DNA from: a virus
DNA length: 23,311 bases
Virus record (IMG/VR): IMGVR_UViG_3300002835_010534
Location: 1-23,311 of that record
Reading direction: 5' to 3' (one strand)
A program made the position numbers and the translations under genes. Below are positions 14,477-21,601 of the stretch, piece by piece. The notes below the pieces were generated by a model. It did not search any database. It was not told where the DNA came from and saw only the letters and a program-made list of their open reading frames with translations. Within the stretch, counting starts at the first letter, position 1, and every line of letters begins with the position of its first letter.

Positions 14477-15539
14477 TTTAAATTGTCCGCTTGGATTAAC
14501 GGGGTACGGTATAACCTCACTAAATATTTATAAAGAACTTAGACCTAAACTTGATATAACACTATTTCCAATAGGTGGTTCAGTATCGTTAGATAGTGAA
14601 GACGATAAAAAATCTATTGTAGAAGATACTAATAAAATAATTAATTATGATCCAAATTCACCATATCTCAAAATATGGCATCAATATGATTTAGCTACTA
14701 GGATTGGCAAAGGTAAATATGGAGCCCTTACGTTCTTTGAAATTGATAGGTTGAAACCATTAGAGACACACATGATTAATTGTACAGATACTGTCTTTGT
14801 TGCTTCAAAATGGGCAAAAGACATACTATTAAACAATGGTGTCACAACAAATATTATCATTTCTCCTTTAGGGGTTAATCATAATATATTCAATATTCAT
14901 GCCAAACCACCTATGAAAAAAGAGAATAATAGCTACGTATTTATTAATATTGGAAAATGGGAACTTAGAAAAGGACATGATATTTTATTAGAAGCATTTA
15001 ATAATGCGTTTACAGAAGCTGATGACGTTGAGTTGTGGATGGTTAATCATAATCCTTTCTTATCTCAAGAAGACAATGAAAAATGGGCTAAGATGTATCT
15101 AAATAGTAAGCTTGGTAAAAAGATTAGAATCCTACCGAGACTACCTAATCATTCAGATTTAGCTGGTATTATTTCGTTATCGGATTGTGCTGTTTTTCCA
15201 GCAAGAGCAGAAGGATGGAATAATGAAGTTATGGAAGTTATGGCTATGAACAAGCCTGTTATTCTAACTAATTACTCTGCTCATACAGAATATGCAACTA
15301 AAGATAATTCTTATTTAGTAGATATTGATAACTTAACAGAAGCACAGGATGATAAGTTTTTTGATGGTTATGGAAAATGGGCTGATCTTGGAGATAGACA
15401 GATAGAACAATTGGTTGAACATATGAGGTTCGTGTATAATAATAATATCAAAGATAATATAAACGGATTTAATACGGCCAAACAATATACTTGGACAAAT
15501 ACAGCTAATATTATTTATAACGATCTCTATGGAAATTAA
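14457..15539 (+). CDS. GT4-type glycosyltransferase (GT-B fold)
   Basis: 360 residues, the usual GT4 length. LGLTGYGITSLNIYKEL (12-28) is the N-terminal glycine loop, FVASKWAKDILL (114-125) and ISPLGVNHNIF (135-145) lead to the C-terminal domain, which begins FINIGKWELRKGHDILLEAF (162-181). The EX7E signature is E252-x7-E260 in ARAEGWNNEVMEVMAMNKPVI. The enzyme probably transfers a sugar from a nucleotide donor; the donor could be UDP-Galf from Glf, but nothing shows it. It overlaps guaC by 20 bases; AGGA stands 4 bases before the first ATG, so the ATG at 14463 is also possible. It closes the glycan island. Confidence 0.85.
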   Translation: MKMQKLNLNCPLGLTGYGITSLNIYKELRPKLDITLFPIGGSVSLDSEDDKKSIVEDTNKIINYDPNSPYLKIWHQYDLATRIGKGKYGALTFFEIDRLKPLETHMINCTDTVFVASKWAKDILLNNGVTTNIIISPLGVNHNIFNIHAKPPMKKENNSYVFINIGKWELRKGHDILLEAFNNAFTEADDVELWMVNHNPFLSQEDNEKWAKMYLNSKLGKKIRILPRLPNHSDLAGIISLSDCAVFPARAEGWNNEVMEVMAMNKPVILTNYSAHTEYATKDNSYLVDIDNLTEAQDDKFFDGYGKWADLGDRQIEQLVEHMRFVYNNNIKDNINGFNTAKQYTWTNTANIIYNDLYGN

Positions 15540-15541
15540 TT

Positions 15542-16051
15542 ATGCCAATACCATCAAAAAAATCAAACGAAAATAAAGAAAAATTTGTTAGTCGCTGCAT
15601 GAGTAGTGAAGTAATGAAAAAGGATTATCCAGATTCTAAACAAAGAGTTGCAATATGTTTAGGTCAAACAAGAACAAAAGGTAATTTAATTGAAGAAGTT
15701 CATGATGAATTATTTGCTAAAAATTGTTCTTGGGATGATGAATGGGATGAGTTTATTTGGGAAATTGAAGCACAGGAGATATATGATGAAGATGGTAAAG
15801 TCATAGCAGCAGAAAAAAATGGTCGCAAAGTGACATTAAATAAACCATTTAGGACTCCAGATGGCCCTAAAAAGTTTAGTGTTTATGTAAAAAATGAAAG
15901 TGGAAATGTAGTTAAGGTTAACTTTGGTGATCCTAATATGGAAATCAAGAAAGATATTCCTGCTAGACGAAAAAGTTTTAGAGCAAGAATGAGATGTGAA
16001 ACTCCTGGCCCAAAATGGAAAGCAAGATATTGGGCATGTAAATCATGGTAA
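15542..16051 (+). CDS. Phage head-associated protein with two small conserved modules
   Basis: 169 residues. The N-terminus (MPIPSKKSNENKEKFVSRCM, then YPDSKQRVAICLGQ) matches, from memory, a short module often found within phage prohead-protease or portal polyproteins. The C-terminal 45 residues (DPNMEIKKDIPARRKSF, then CETPGPKWKARYWACKSW) form a second basic, cysteine- and tryptophan-rich module seen in other large-phage proteins of unknown role. The acidic segment in between (residues 50-80) may be disordered. I infer a head morphogenesis role because of these modules and the structural genes that follow. It begins 2 bases after the GT4 gene. Confidence 0.68.
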   Translation: MPIPSKKSNENKEKFVSRCMSSEVMKKDYPDSKQRVAICLGQTRTKGNLIEEVHDELFAKNCSWDDEWDEFIWEIEAQEIYDEDGKVIAAEKNGRKVTLNKPFRTPDGPKKFSVYVKNESGNVVKVNFGDPNMEIKKDIPARRKSFRARMRCETPGPKWKARYWACKSW

Positions 16052-16091
16052 ATTTAAAATAATATTTATTAACATTATATAGAGGTGCAAT

Positions 16092-16574
16092 ATGGATCGT
16101 ATTCATGATATTTTAAATTCTGTTAACGAAACAGTTAGTAAGAAAATATCGAAAGCTGAAGATGGTGATTTTACCAAAGTTGAAGATATGGAAGTAGAAT
16201 CTCCAGAAATGGAACTTATGGAATATAAATACGATTTTTATCAAATGAGTTTAGGCTCAATAATGTCAATTGCTAAACATGCACAAGCAATAGTAGACGC
16301 ATTAGAAAATCCATCAGTTAAAGAAGGCTTGACAGAGAGTTGGCTACAGGGTAAAATCGCATTAACAGAAGATTATATGGTTACCATCCACAATTTTCTC
16401 ATGTTCGGAGAAACTGAAACCGATACTGAAGGAGCGGAGGCAGCAAAGAATCTACCTGGTTTATGGGAAAATATTCGCAAGAAAAAAGAAAAAGAAGGTA
16501 AGAAATATCGTCCAGCAAAGCCTGGGGATAAAGATAGACCAGATCCAAAACAGTGGAAAAAATTGACAGACTGA
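16092..16574 (+). CDS. Phage structural or head-maturation-related protein, 160 aa
   Basis: A ribosome-binding AGAGG precedes the ATG at 16092. The N-terminal half is helical and acidic; SIMSIAKHAQAIVDALENPSV and LTESWLQGKIALTEDYM lie in the centre. The C-terminal 40 residues, LPGLWENIRKKKEKEGKKY followed by PAKPGDKDRPD, resemble the basic GLWxNI tails that, as I recall them, occur in phage head-maturation proteins. No catalytic motif is visible. The gap before it (16052-16091) contains only AT-rich sequence and its ribosome-binding site. It is probably a capsid or scaffold-associated protein (inference). Confidence 0.68.
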   Translation: MDRIHDILNSVNETVSKKISKAEDGDFTKVEDMEVESPEMELMEYKYDFYQMSLGSIMSIAKHAQAIVDALENPSVKEGLTESWLQGKIALTEDYMVTIHNFLMFGETETDTEGAEAAKNLPGLWENIRKKKEKEGKKYRPAKPGDKDRPDPKQWKKLTD

Positions 16575-16625
16575 TTTAACGGTTAATAAAAGATTTTTAG
16601 GACATTATTTAAAAGGACAAAAAGT

Positions 16626-17264
16626 ATGATTATACCATCAATTGGTAAACAGAAGATTAAATATAAAGATCATTCAGGTATTCAATTTGAATCCCTAGAT
16701 TTTTATTTGAACTTATCTCAAAAAATTATAGCAAAATTAGCACCAACATTTTTTTCTGGACTATCCAAAGAAATGCTAAAGAATGAGGATGCTGTATCGT
16801 TCGTTGCTAATGCTATAATGATGGGTGATTGGAGATGGGAAAAGAGCGACGAAAAAAAGCAAAATAAAACATTGTATTCTTATAGAAATCAATGTGCTAT
16901 TTGGGCTATTAAAACATATATTACTAAAAAATATAAATTAAATAAAAGTAAAAAGAGATCATTCTCTATGTCCTCTTTTAGTTTATCTGACGAAGATGCG
17001 TTATTGACAGAACTTATTTCTGATCAAAAACAAAAGGATCCTATTGATATTCTTATAAAAGAAGAAGAAAATAATACTACATGTGGTCTTGTCAATGAGC
17101 TTCTTAATTCTGATATTCTCACAGACAAACAAAAAGACCATATTAAATTATACTTTTTAGAGAACTATACTCTAGAAAAAATTGGAGAAAAATATGATGT
17201 TACAAGAGAGGCTATCAGACAAAGCATAAAGTCTTCAATTAAAAAGATAAGAGAGTTAGTATGA
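16626..17264 (+). CDS. Phage sigma factor (sigma-70 family)
   Basis: 212 residues. Residues 48-104 correspond to region 2: MLKNEDAVSFVANAIMMGDW, then the region 2.4-like SYRNQCAIWAIKTYITKKYK, preceded by a Lys/Gln-rich turn. A charged linker (105-155) leads to region 4 at 165-212: LTDKQKDHIKLYFLENYTLE and the helix-turn-helix KIGEKYDVTREAIRQSIK, which matches sigma-70 region 4.2. It lacks regions 1.1 and 3. T4 gp55, the late sigma, has region 2 and a clamp-binding tail; this protein differs by keeping a normal region 4. AAAGGA stands about 10 bases upstream of the ATG. It precedes virion genes and probably directs late transcription. Confidence 0.85.
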   Translation: MIIPSIGKQKIKYKDHSGIQFESLDFYLNLSQKIIAKLAPTFFSGLSKEMLKNEDAVSFVANAIMMGDWRWEKSDEKKQNKTLYSYRNQCAIWAIKTYITKKYKLNKSKKRSFSMSSFSLSDEDALLTELISDQKQKDPIDILIKEEENNTTCGLVNELLNSDILTDKQKDHIKLYFLENYTLEKIGEKYDVTREAIRQSIKSSIKKIRELV

Positions 17265-17686
17265 AACTATATACGTTTTTTAATATAATAAGTAGCGATA
17301 TAAATAAAAACGAAAATTATATATTATCAACAGATAAAAATAGTATTATATTACCATATTCAGAAATATCAACACCAAGAGTAATGATGAATGAAATTAA
17401 ATATAATGTTAAAAATATGTTTGATACTGGTATGGTAAACTTTATCGAAGAAGTTATTATATCATATATAGATATTCAAAATGAGATCCTTCTTGAATAT
17501 GTTACAAAATTAGATAATAATAATTTTAATCTTGACCAAGACTTGTTTTTATTGTGTGGAGTTATAACTAATAAAAAGTCTACATCTAAGTTATTTTGGA
17601 CTAAGTTTGACTATGCTCTAGATGAGAAAATAAACAATCCAATTTTTGCTCTTATCGACACAACTATACAAAAAAGTTTATTATGA
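17261..17686 (+). CDS. Hypothetical protein, 141 aa
   Basis: Unrecognised. The composition is Asn/Ile-rich. It starts KLYTFFNIISSDINKNE, has a helical middle (MMNEIKYNVKNMFDTGM and FIEEVIISYIDIQNEILLEY) and ends in ALIDTTIQKSLL. No signal peptide, membrane segment or metal motif is visible. The ATGA overlap with the sigma gene and with the next gene shows translational coupling in a run of five genes (17261-19821). Role unknown. Confidence 0.72.
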   Translation: MKLYTFFNIISSDINKNENYILSTDKNSIILPYSEISTPRVMMNEIKYNVKNMFDTGMVNFIEEVIISYIDIQNEILLEYVTKLDNNNFNLDQDLFLLCGVITNKKSTSKLFWTKFDYALDEKINNPIFALIDTTIQKSLL

Positions 17687-18072
17687 TCAATTATATTAAA
17701 AGTTTATTCTCTTCAAAAAAGAAATCTCAATCTAAAACAGATGAATCTATTATAGATGTAATTATATCTCTTAATAAAAATGCAGGAATAGATGTGTCTA
17801 TTTTTATAGACGATACCAATAAAGATATAGATCGTGATATAATAGAATATTCAGAAAAGTGTGCGGAGTTTTTTCATATAATAAATAGTGGTAAACTAAA
17901 AAAGCAAATCCTTGATATACTAATAAATCAAATTAAAAAAGAAGATAATAATTTATTAATTGATAATATTGTTACTTTTTGGTCTATTATAGAAAAACAA
18001 AAAAGAAAACCAAAATTTGAAAAAGCTTTCATCTGTCCTACAGAAGTATTTACTAAACACATATCAAAATGA
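17683..18072 (+). CDS. Hypothetical protein, 129 aa
   Basis: Unrecognised. It begins MINYIKSLFSSKKKSQ, a short amphipathic or basic start that could touch membrane or nucleic acid, then alternates acidic and helical stretches (SEKCAEFFHIINSGKLKKQI, DNIVTFWSIIEKQKRKP). There is no catalytic motif. It is coupled by ATGA overlaps on both sides between the sigma-factor and ClpP-like genes. Its small size and helical nature would fit an adaptor, but this is not supported further. Confidence 0.7.
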   Translation: MINYIKSLFSSKKKSQSKTDESIIDVIISLNKNAGIDVSIFIDDTNKDIDRDIIEYSEKCAEFFHIINSGKLKKQILDILINQIKKEDNNLLIDNIVTFWSIIEKQKRKPKFEKAFICPTEVFTKHISK

Positions 18073-18494
18073 AAAAATCATATACTATCGTATGGGAAAA
18101 ATGGAGAGATCCTTTTGGTAGTGATGAAGATGGGCAGGACCACCCTTCAATTACTGAACAACCAGACGATGAAGAAATATATAATCCATACGAAGAAGAC
18201 GATAGTACTATAAGTACAAATAGTAAAGAAGTCAAATGTAAAATATTAATAACTCCTATGGGAGCTATTCCATATAATGAATTTACCGCATCTGGTAAAA
18301 TTTTTAATTTCTGGACCGGTCATTCTAATTTTACCATAACAAATAATATTGTTGATATCATAGAAGATACTGAAGGTGTTGAGACATTAGATGTATTTAC
18401 TAGATATAGATTTAGGATTGCTATTGGCAAAGCGTTTAGTGACTCTGAAGTAATGAGAAAAATAAACTCAAACATATATGAGTATATCAAATGA
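18069..18494 (+). CDS. Hypothetical protein, 141 aa, phage-conserved pattern
   Basis: Residues 10-55 are acidic (FGSDEDGQDH, then many Asp/Glu). The C-terminal 85 residues form a compact block: KILITPMGAIPYNEF, FNFWTGHSNFTITNNIVDII, then GVETLDVFTRYRFRIAIGKAF. I recall similar sequences in other tailed-phage genomes near structural genes, but no function is known to me. It has ATGA overlaps with both neighbours and directly precedes the ClpP-like gene, so a link to head maturation is possible. Confidence 0.7.
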   Translation: MKKSYTIVWEKWRDPFGSDEDGQDHPSITEQPDDEEIYNPYEEDDSTISTNSKEVKCKILITPMGAIPYNEFTASGKIFNFWTGHSNFTITNNIVDIIEDTEGVETLDVFTRYRFRIAIGKAFSDSEVMRKINSNIYEYIK

Positions 18495-19171
18495 CCCAAA
18501 CAGAGAACAAAGAAACAGATGTGGATCTCACTCTTCTTCATAACTATAATATAGATATAAAAAATAGAGAACTATATTTACATTCTCATTTTGCAGACTC
18601 TGAGGAAGTTGGTGTTGATTATAGATCAGCAATAACATTTGAAAAAAATTTAAGATATTTAAATCTTATATCTCTAGAACCAATAGTTGTTCATATGCAT
18701 CTTCCTGGTGGCGATTGGCAGGATTGTTTAGGCATATATGATACTATAAAAGCAAGCAAAAGCAAAGTTGCTATAATAGCATACGCAAAAGTAGAATCTA
18801 GTAGTAGTGTTTTATTACAAGCTGCTGATTTAAGAATATTAACTCCTAATACTAATTTTTTAATCCATTATGGATCATTAAGTATTGATAATGAACATAA
18901 AGCGGCCCTAAGTATGGTTCAGTGGAGTGAAAAAGAGAGCGAAAAGATGATAGAAATATTCACTGAAAAGTGTATTAGTAGTAGAATAGCCAAAGAAAAA
19001 AATTGGAAGAGAATGATTGTTCGCAAACATATCGTTACTCAATTAGCAACAAAGAGAGATTGGATTTTAACTGCTGACGAAGCAGTTCATTATGGTTTTG
19101 CAGATGGTATACTGGGTAGTAAAAAGTATCCAAATATAGACTACTTAAAAACAATAATTAAAAAACAATGA
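18491..19171 (+). CDS. clpP: ClpP-type serine protease, intact catalytic triad
   Basis: 226 residues in the ClpP/crotonase fold. VVHMHLPGGDWQDCLGIYDT (66-85) is the oxyanion-hole region. VESSSSVLLQAAD (101-113) aligns with the ClpP AASMGAFLLTAG block, placing the nucleophile at Ser103. NTNFLIHYG (120-128) gives His126 (ClpP NSRVMIHQ), and ATKRDWILTADEAVHYGFADG (186-206) gives Asp190 with the family's AxEAxxYGxxD ending. All three catalytic positions are therefore present. Phages use ClpP-like or SppA-like enzymes as prohead maturation proteases; the neighbouring head-type proteins (15542-16574) fit that role. An alternative is recruitment of host ClpX/ClpA, but no adaptor is obvious. Confidence 0.85.
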   Translation: MTQTENKETDVDLTLLHNYNIDIKNRELYLHSHFADSEEVGVDYRSAITFEKNLRYLNLISLEPIVVHMHLPGGDWQDCLGIYDTIKASKSKVAIIAYAKVESSSSVLLQAADLRILTPNTNFLIHYGSLSIDNEHKAALSMVQWSEKESEKMIEIFTEKCISSRIAKEKNWKRMIVRKHIVTQLATKRDWILTADEAVHYGFADGILGSKKYPNIDYLKTIIKKQ

Positions 19172-19821
19172 AAAATATAGAGTATGCCATCTATGATCTT
19201 GATTTGGACGAAGAAGAAATAAAAGTTAAAATTTTAAATGCCCAATCATTAAATATAAATTGTATATCTATACCATACTTCTATACTAAACTAGTTAAGT
19301 CTCTAGTTAAAGATACTCCAATAATAGTTTCTAATTCTATAGACTATCCACACGGACTCTCTGATACTAAATCAAGAAACTCTGCTATCAAAAATGCCAT
19401 AGTTAATGGTGCTCAAAAGATAGAAGTAGTTATTCAAAATAATTTATTAAGTAATAGAAAATATGATAAAATTAGAAACGATATAAAAAGTAATATAGAT
19501 ATTTGTGCAATTAATAATATTCCAATAACATACTATCTAGAATATAGAATTTTTACCCATCACTCTTTAATCAAGGCTTGCGATATTATACAAGAATTTG
19601 GTCTTAAAAGTGTCTATCCATCTACTGGTAATATGATAGATAATATTGATGATAATATTATTGCTAGTATTTTGCTCAAAGAAAAAACAGGAATAAGCAC
19701 CATTTTTACTGGCAATATTTGGAATAAAAATCATATAGAAAAATTAAATAAATATAAAATTGACCAAATTAGGACAAATACACTAAATGGTGTAAGATTA
19801 TTTAATGAGTTTTCTACTTAA
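19168..19821 (+). CDS. DeoC-like TIM-barrel protein without catalytic lysine
   Basis: 217 residues with the order of deoxyribose-phosphate aldolase: PIIVSNSIDYPHG (51-63), a GAQKIEVVIQNNLL block (81-94) corresponding to the DeoC GA-E-x-D-V-V region, ITYYLEYRIF (120-129) and SVYPSTGNMID (148-158). In DeoC the last motif is KTSTG, where the lysine forms the Schiff base; here the aligned residue is Tyr150. The acidic catalytic residue Asp of the V-D-V-V block is Glu86 here. The protein is thus unlikely to be an active aldolase of the known type. It overlaps the ClpP gene by 4 bases. It could be a pseudoenzyme, a structural protein or a different lyase. Confidence 0.7.
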   Translation: MKNIEYAIYDLDLDEEEIKVKILNAQSLNINCISIPYFYTKLVKSLVKDTPIIVSNSIDYPHGLSDTKSRNSAIKNAIVNGAQKIEVVIQNNLLSNRKYDKIRNDIKSNIDICAINNIPITYYLEYRIFTHHSLIKACDIIQEFGLKSVYPSTGNMIDNIDDNIIASILLKEKTGISTIFTGNIWNKNHIEKLNKYKIDQIRTNTLNGVRLFNEFST

Positions 19822-19850
19822 TTAATTTTAATTCAAATCAATCGTATTGT

Positions 19851-19858
19851 GTGTATTA
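19851..19858 (+). promoter_or_regulatory. GTGTATTA motif, copy 2 (candidate late promoter)
   Basis: This copy lies in the 67-base gap before the strongly translated gene at 19889, 38 bases upstream of its ATG. TATAAC at 19865-19870 could also serve as a -10 box but has no good -35. The same octamer precedes genes at 3932 and 20907. Confidence 0.35.
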
Positions 19859-19888
19859 TTTTAATATAACACCAAAAAGGAGCTAATA

Positions 19889-20449
19889 ATGGCAACTCAG
19901 CAAGTAAATGGTACAGCAACAACTGATACATCAACAAAGAATAAGGGTGGTGCAGTTATTAAGGCTGGCACATCTTTATTATTAGATAATGTTAGTGCTG
20001 CTCGCTCAAATGGAAATGGTAACGTATTCGCTTCAACAGTTATATCATCTGGTTCAACAGTTGTTGATTATGCAACCAGTGCTTTATCTGCTGGCACTTT
20101 TGCATATAATAATCAAAAACCAGTAGCAAAAAGATACTCCACACTAATAGCAGGAACAAGCAACTCTTTCTTACAGACTGGTGCTGCTAGACCTGAATTA
20201 GTCAGAAGTATTCAAAAACTAGAAACTTTAAGAACTCGTAGATTAACAACCGCTATCCGTGCTGGATACTGGAATATCTATAGTGGCAGATTTTCTACAC
20301 AACCAACCAATGCTGTTGACTCACTTGGTACAGACACCGCTGCTGCTCCAACTCAGGCTATTCCTGGTCAAATTGTTTATATGGCTGGTGGAAAGAATCC
20401 TCTCTATACTGGTTCTAATTCAACATATAAACCAAGATCAATTTGGTAA
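19889..20449 (+). CDS. Ala/Ser/Thr-rich probable virion protein, 186 aa
   Basis: The gene has its own gap, a strong Shine-Dalgarno (AAGGAG about 7 bases before ATG), an intrinsic terminator downstream and richer G+C than neighbours: signs of a highly expressed structural gene. The protein is rich in Ala, Ser, Thr and Gly (GGAVIKAGTSLLLDNVSAAR, ASTVISSGSTVVDYATSALS) with a central helical basic part (PELVRSIQKLETLRTRRLTT) and an aromatic IRAGYWNIYSGRF. It has no cysteines. I do not recognise a family; it could be a capsid decoration, minor coat or tail component. The ClpP-like protease two genes upstream may process structural proteins such as this one. Confidence 0.75.
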   Translation: MATQQVNGTATTDTSTKNKGGAVIKAGTSLLLDNVSAARSNGNGNVFASTVISSGSTVVDYATSALSAGTFAYNNQKPVAKRYSTLIAGTSNSFLQTGAARPELVRSIQKLETLRTRRLTTAIRAGYWNIYSGRFSTQPTNAVDSLGTDTAAAPTQAIPGQIVYMAGGKNPLYTGSNSTYKPRSIW

Positions 20450-20488
20450 TATTTAGTTATAATAAATCATATTCTTTTTACCGAAATT

Positions 20489-20522
20489 AAGTCATCTTAC
20501 TATAAAGTTCGATGACTTTTTT
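20489..20522 (+). terminator. Intrinsic terminator after the virion protein gene
   Basis: AAGTCATC (20489-20496) pairs fully with GATGACTT (20511-20518) around a 14-base loop, followed directly by T residues to 20522. It lies 40 bases after the stop at 20449 and 18 bases before the next ATG. It would end or weaken transcription from the strong gene upstream. Confidence 0.75.
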
Positions 20523-20539
20523 CTTGAAAGGGTTCTACT

Positions 20540-20860
20540 ATGAATGAACACATTCTTCATTTCTGGCAATCAATAGCGACTGCTTGTTTTGGCATAATTG
20601 TTACGTTAGTAGGATTCTGGGTTGGTGTTGGAAGAAAAATAGTAAATAGAGAAGATATTTCAGATATGATAAAAAATGAATCCCCATATCTTCAAGATCG
20701 TCAGTTTATTATGGAAAGACTAGCTATTAATAAAGAAACACAAGCAGCATTAACTGGTATGTTACAAAGAAACACCGAGGTTATGAACGAACTAAAAGTT
20801 CAAATAGCAACACTTGGTAAAACTCTAGAAGCTTTAGAAGAGAGAATTGAAAGAACGTAA
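20540..20860 (+). CDS. Small membrane protein with C-terminal coiled coil
   Basis: 106 residues. One transmembrane segment (about residues 12-31, ATACFGIIVTLVGFWVGVG) is followed by GRKIVNRED and a charged helical tail. Residues 63-104 (LAINKETQAALTG, MNELKVQIATLGKTLEALEE) have heptad-like spacing and probably form a coiled coil. The architecture resembles the inner-membrane spanin or other lysis/structural accessory proteins but has no specific motif. It is the first of five small genes in a row, four with apparent membrane segments, downstream of the terminator. AAAGGG about 10 bases upstream is its ribosome-binding site. Confidence 0.72.
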   Translation: MNEHILHFWQSIATACFGIIVTLVGFWVGVGRKIVNREDISDMIKNESPYLQDRQFIMERLAINKETQAALTGMLQRNTEVMNELKVQIATLGKTLEALEERIERT

Positions 20861-20879
20861 ATTGCAATTAATCCATTTG

Positions 20880-20887
20880 GTGTATTA
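20880..20887 (+). promoter_or_regulatory. GTGTATTA motif, copy 3
   Basis: Third intergenic copy, 27 bases upstream of the ATG at 20907. It is followed by AT-rich bases and the ribosome-binding GAGGT at 20894-20898. Upstream AATCC...TTTG resembles the bases before copy 2. Confidence 0.35.
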
Positions 20888-20906
20888 ATAATTGAGGTAA
20901 TATAAT

Positions 20907-21248
20907 ATGGTTAAACCTGGTTATAGAACTAGCGAATTTTGGTTTACCTTAGTAAGCTTTATGTTTAGTGGCTTATATTTATTAGGATTATTAGATAGTA
21001 ATAATCAAAAAGAAGATTTAATTCACGAAACTACTCGTGGCGTAGAAGCTATAATTCTTATTGGTGGCCAATTAACAGTTTTATATAAATATATTAAGGG
21101 TCGCACAGAAGTAAAAAAGACTTGGTGGAGCACAGCTTCTCCAGCAGAAAGAGTGATAGCTAATAAAACCAATAGTAAAAGAGGTAAGAAAGATGAAACT
21201 AGCAGAATTGTTAAAACCAGAGCTAGAAAATCTAATAAACGAAAGTAA
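20907..21248 (+). CDS. Two-pass membrane protein, holin-like
   Basis: 113 residues. Hydrophobic segments at 10-29 (EFWFTLVSFMFSGLYLLGLL) and 45-64 (GVEAIILIGGQLTVLYKYIK) are joined by a short polar loop with acidic residues. The C-terminal 45 residues are strongly basic (KTNSKRGKKDETSR, ending KTRARKSNKRK). Small size, two helices and a basic cytosolic tail fit a class II holin. No endolysin is next to it, so the holin call rests on topology only. The basic tail overlaps the start of the next gene by 56 bases, a larger overlap than elsewhere here. Confidence 0.6.
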   Translation: MVKPGYRTSEFWFTLVSFMFSGLYLLGLLDSNNQKEDLIHETTRGVEAIILIGGQLTVLYKYIKGRTEVKKTWWSTASPAERVIANKTNSKRGKKDETSRIVKTRARKSNKRK

Positions 21249-21576
21249 AATTTCCTTAAATGAAGTTAAAAGAGTAGCTATTGGTCAAGCATGGAAAATT
21301 CTACAATTAGCAATAGCTAATATAATTCAAAAGATAGAAGTATTATCTGTAGACGAAACAGGAAAAGATAAAAAGACTGTTGCAATGGATCTGTTAAATA
21401 ATTTTTATGATAAGGTATTTACTATAATAGACATACCATTCATACCACCTCTCATAGAACCTCTTATACATAAATATGTAAAAACATTTCTAATGATTCT
21501 TGTTGGATCTACCATAGATGCTATGGTAACTACTTTTAGAGAAACTGGAGTATTTTTACAATCTAATTCTAAATGA
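21193..21576 (+). CDS. Hypothetical phage protein, 127 aa, hydrophobic C-terminal half
   Basis: Starts inside the previous gene, with AGAGGTAAGAA as a plausible ribosome-binding region before its ATG. The N-terminal half is helical (LAELLKPELENLINESKI, then GQAWKILQLAIANIIQKI). The C-terminal half, FTIIDIPFIPPLIEPLIHK then YVKTFLMILVGSTIDAMVTT, is hydrophobic with prolines, so it could be membrane-associated or form a structural core. I recall similar proteins in large tailed-phage genomes without function. Part of the small membrane-protein run. Confidence 0.7.
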   Translation: MKLAELLKPELENLINESKISLNEVKRVAIGQAWKILQLAIANIIQKIEVLSVDETGKDKKTVAMDLLNNFYDKVFTIIDIPFIPPLIEPLIHKYVKTFLMILVGSTIDAMVTTFRETGVFLQSNSK

Positions 21577-21601
21577 TGATTTAATTTAAAAGGAATATTA
21601 T

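Noticed and set aside
16563-16590. TTGACA near the end of the gene at 16092-16574 as a promoter for the sigma gene
   Set aside because: The hexamer is part of coding sequence and no -10 box better than 3 of 6 is present at a proper distance.
19168-19821. Calling this gene deoC outright
   Set aside because: The Schiff-base lysine is absent, so the aldolase name would mislead.
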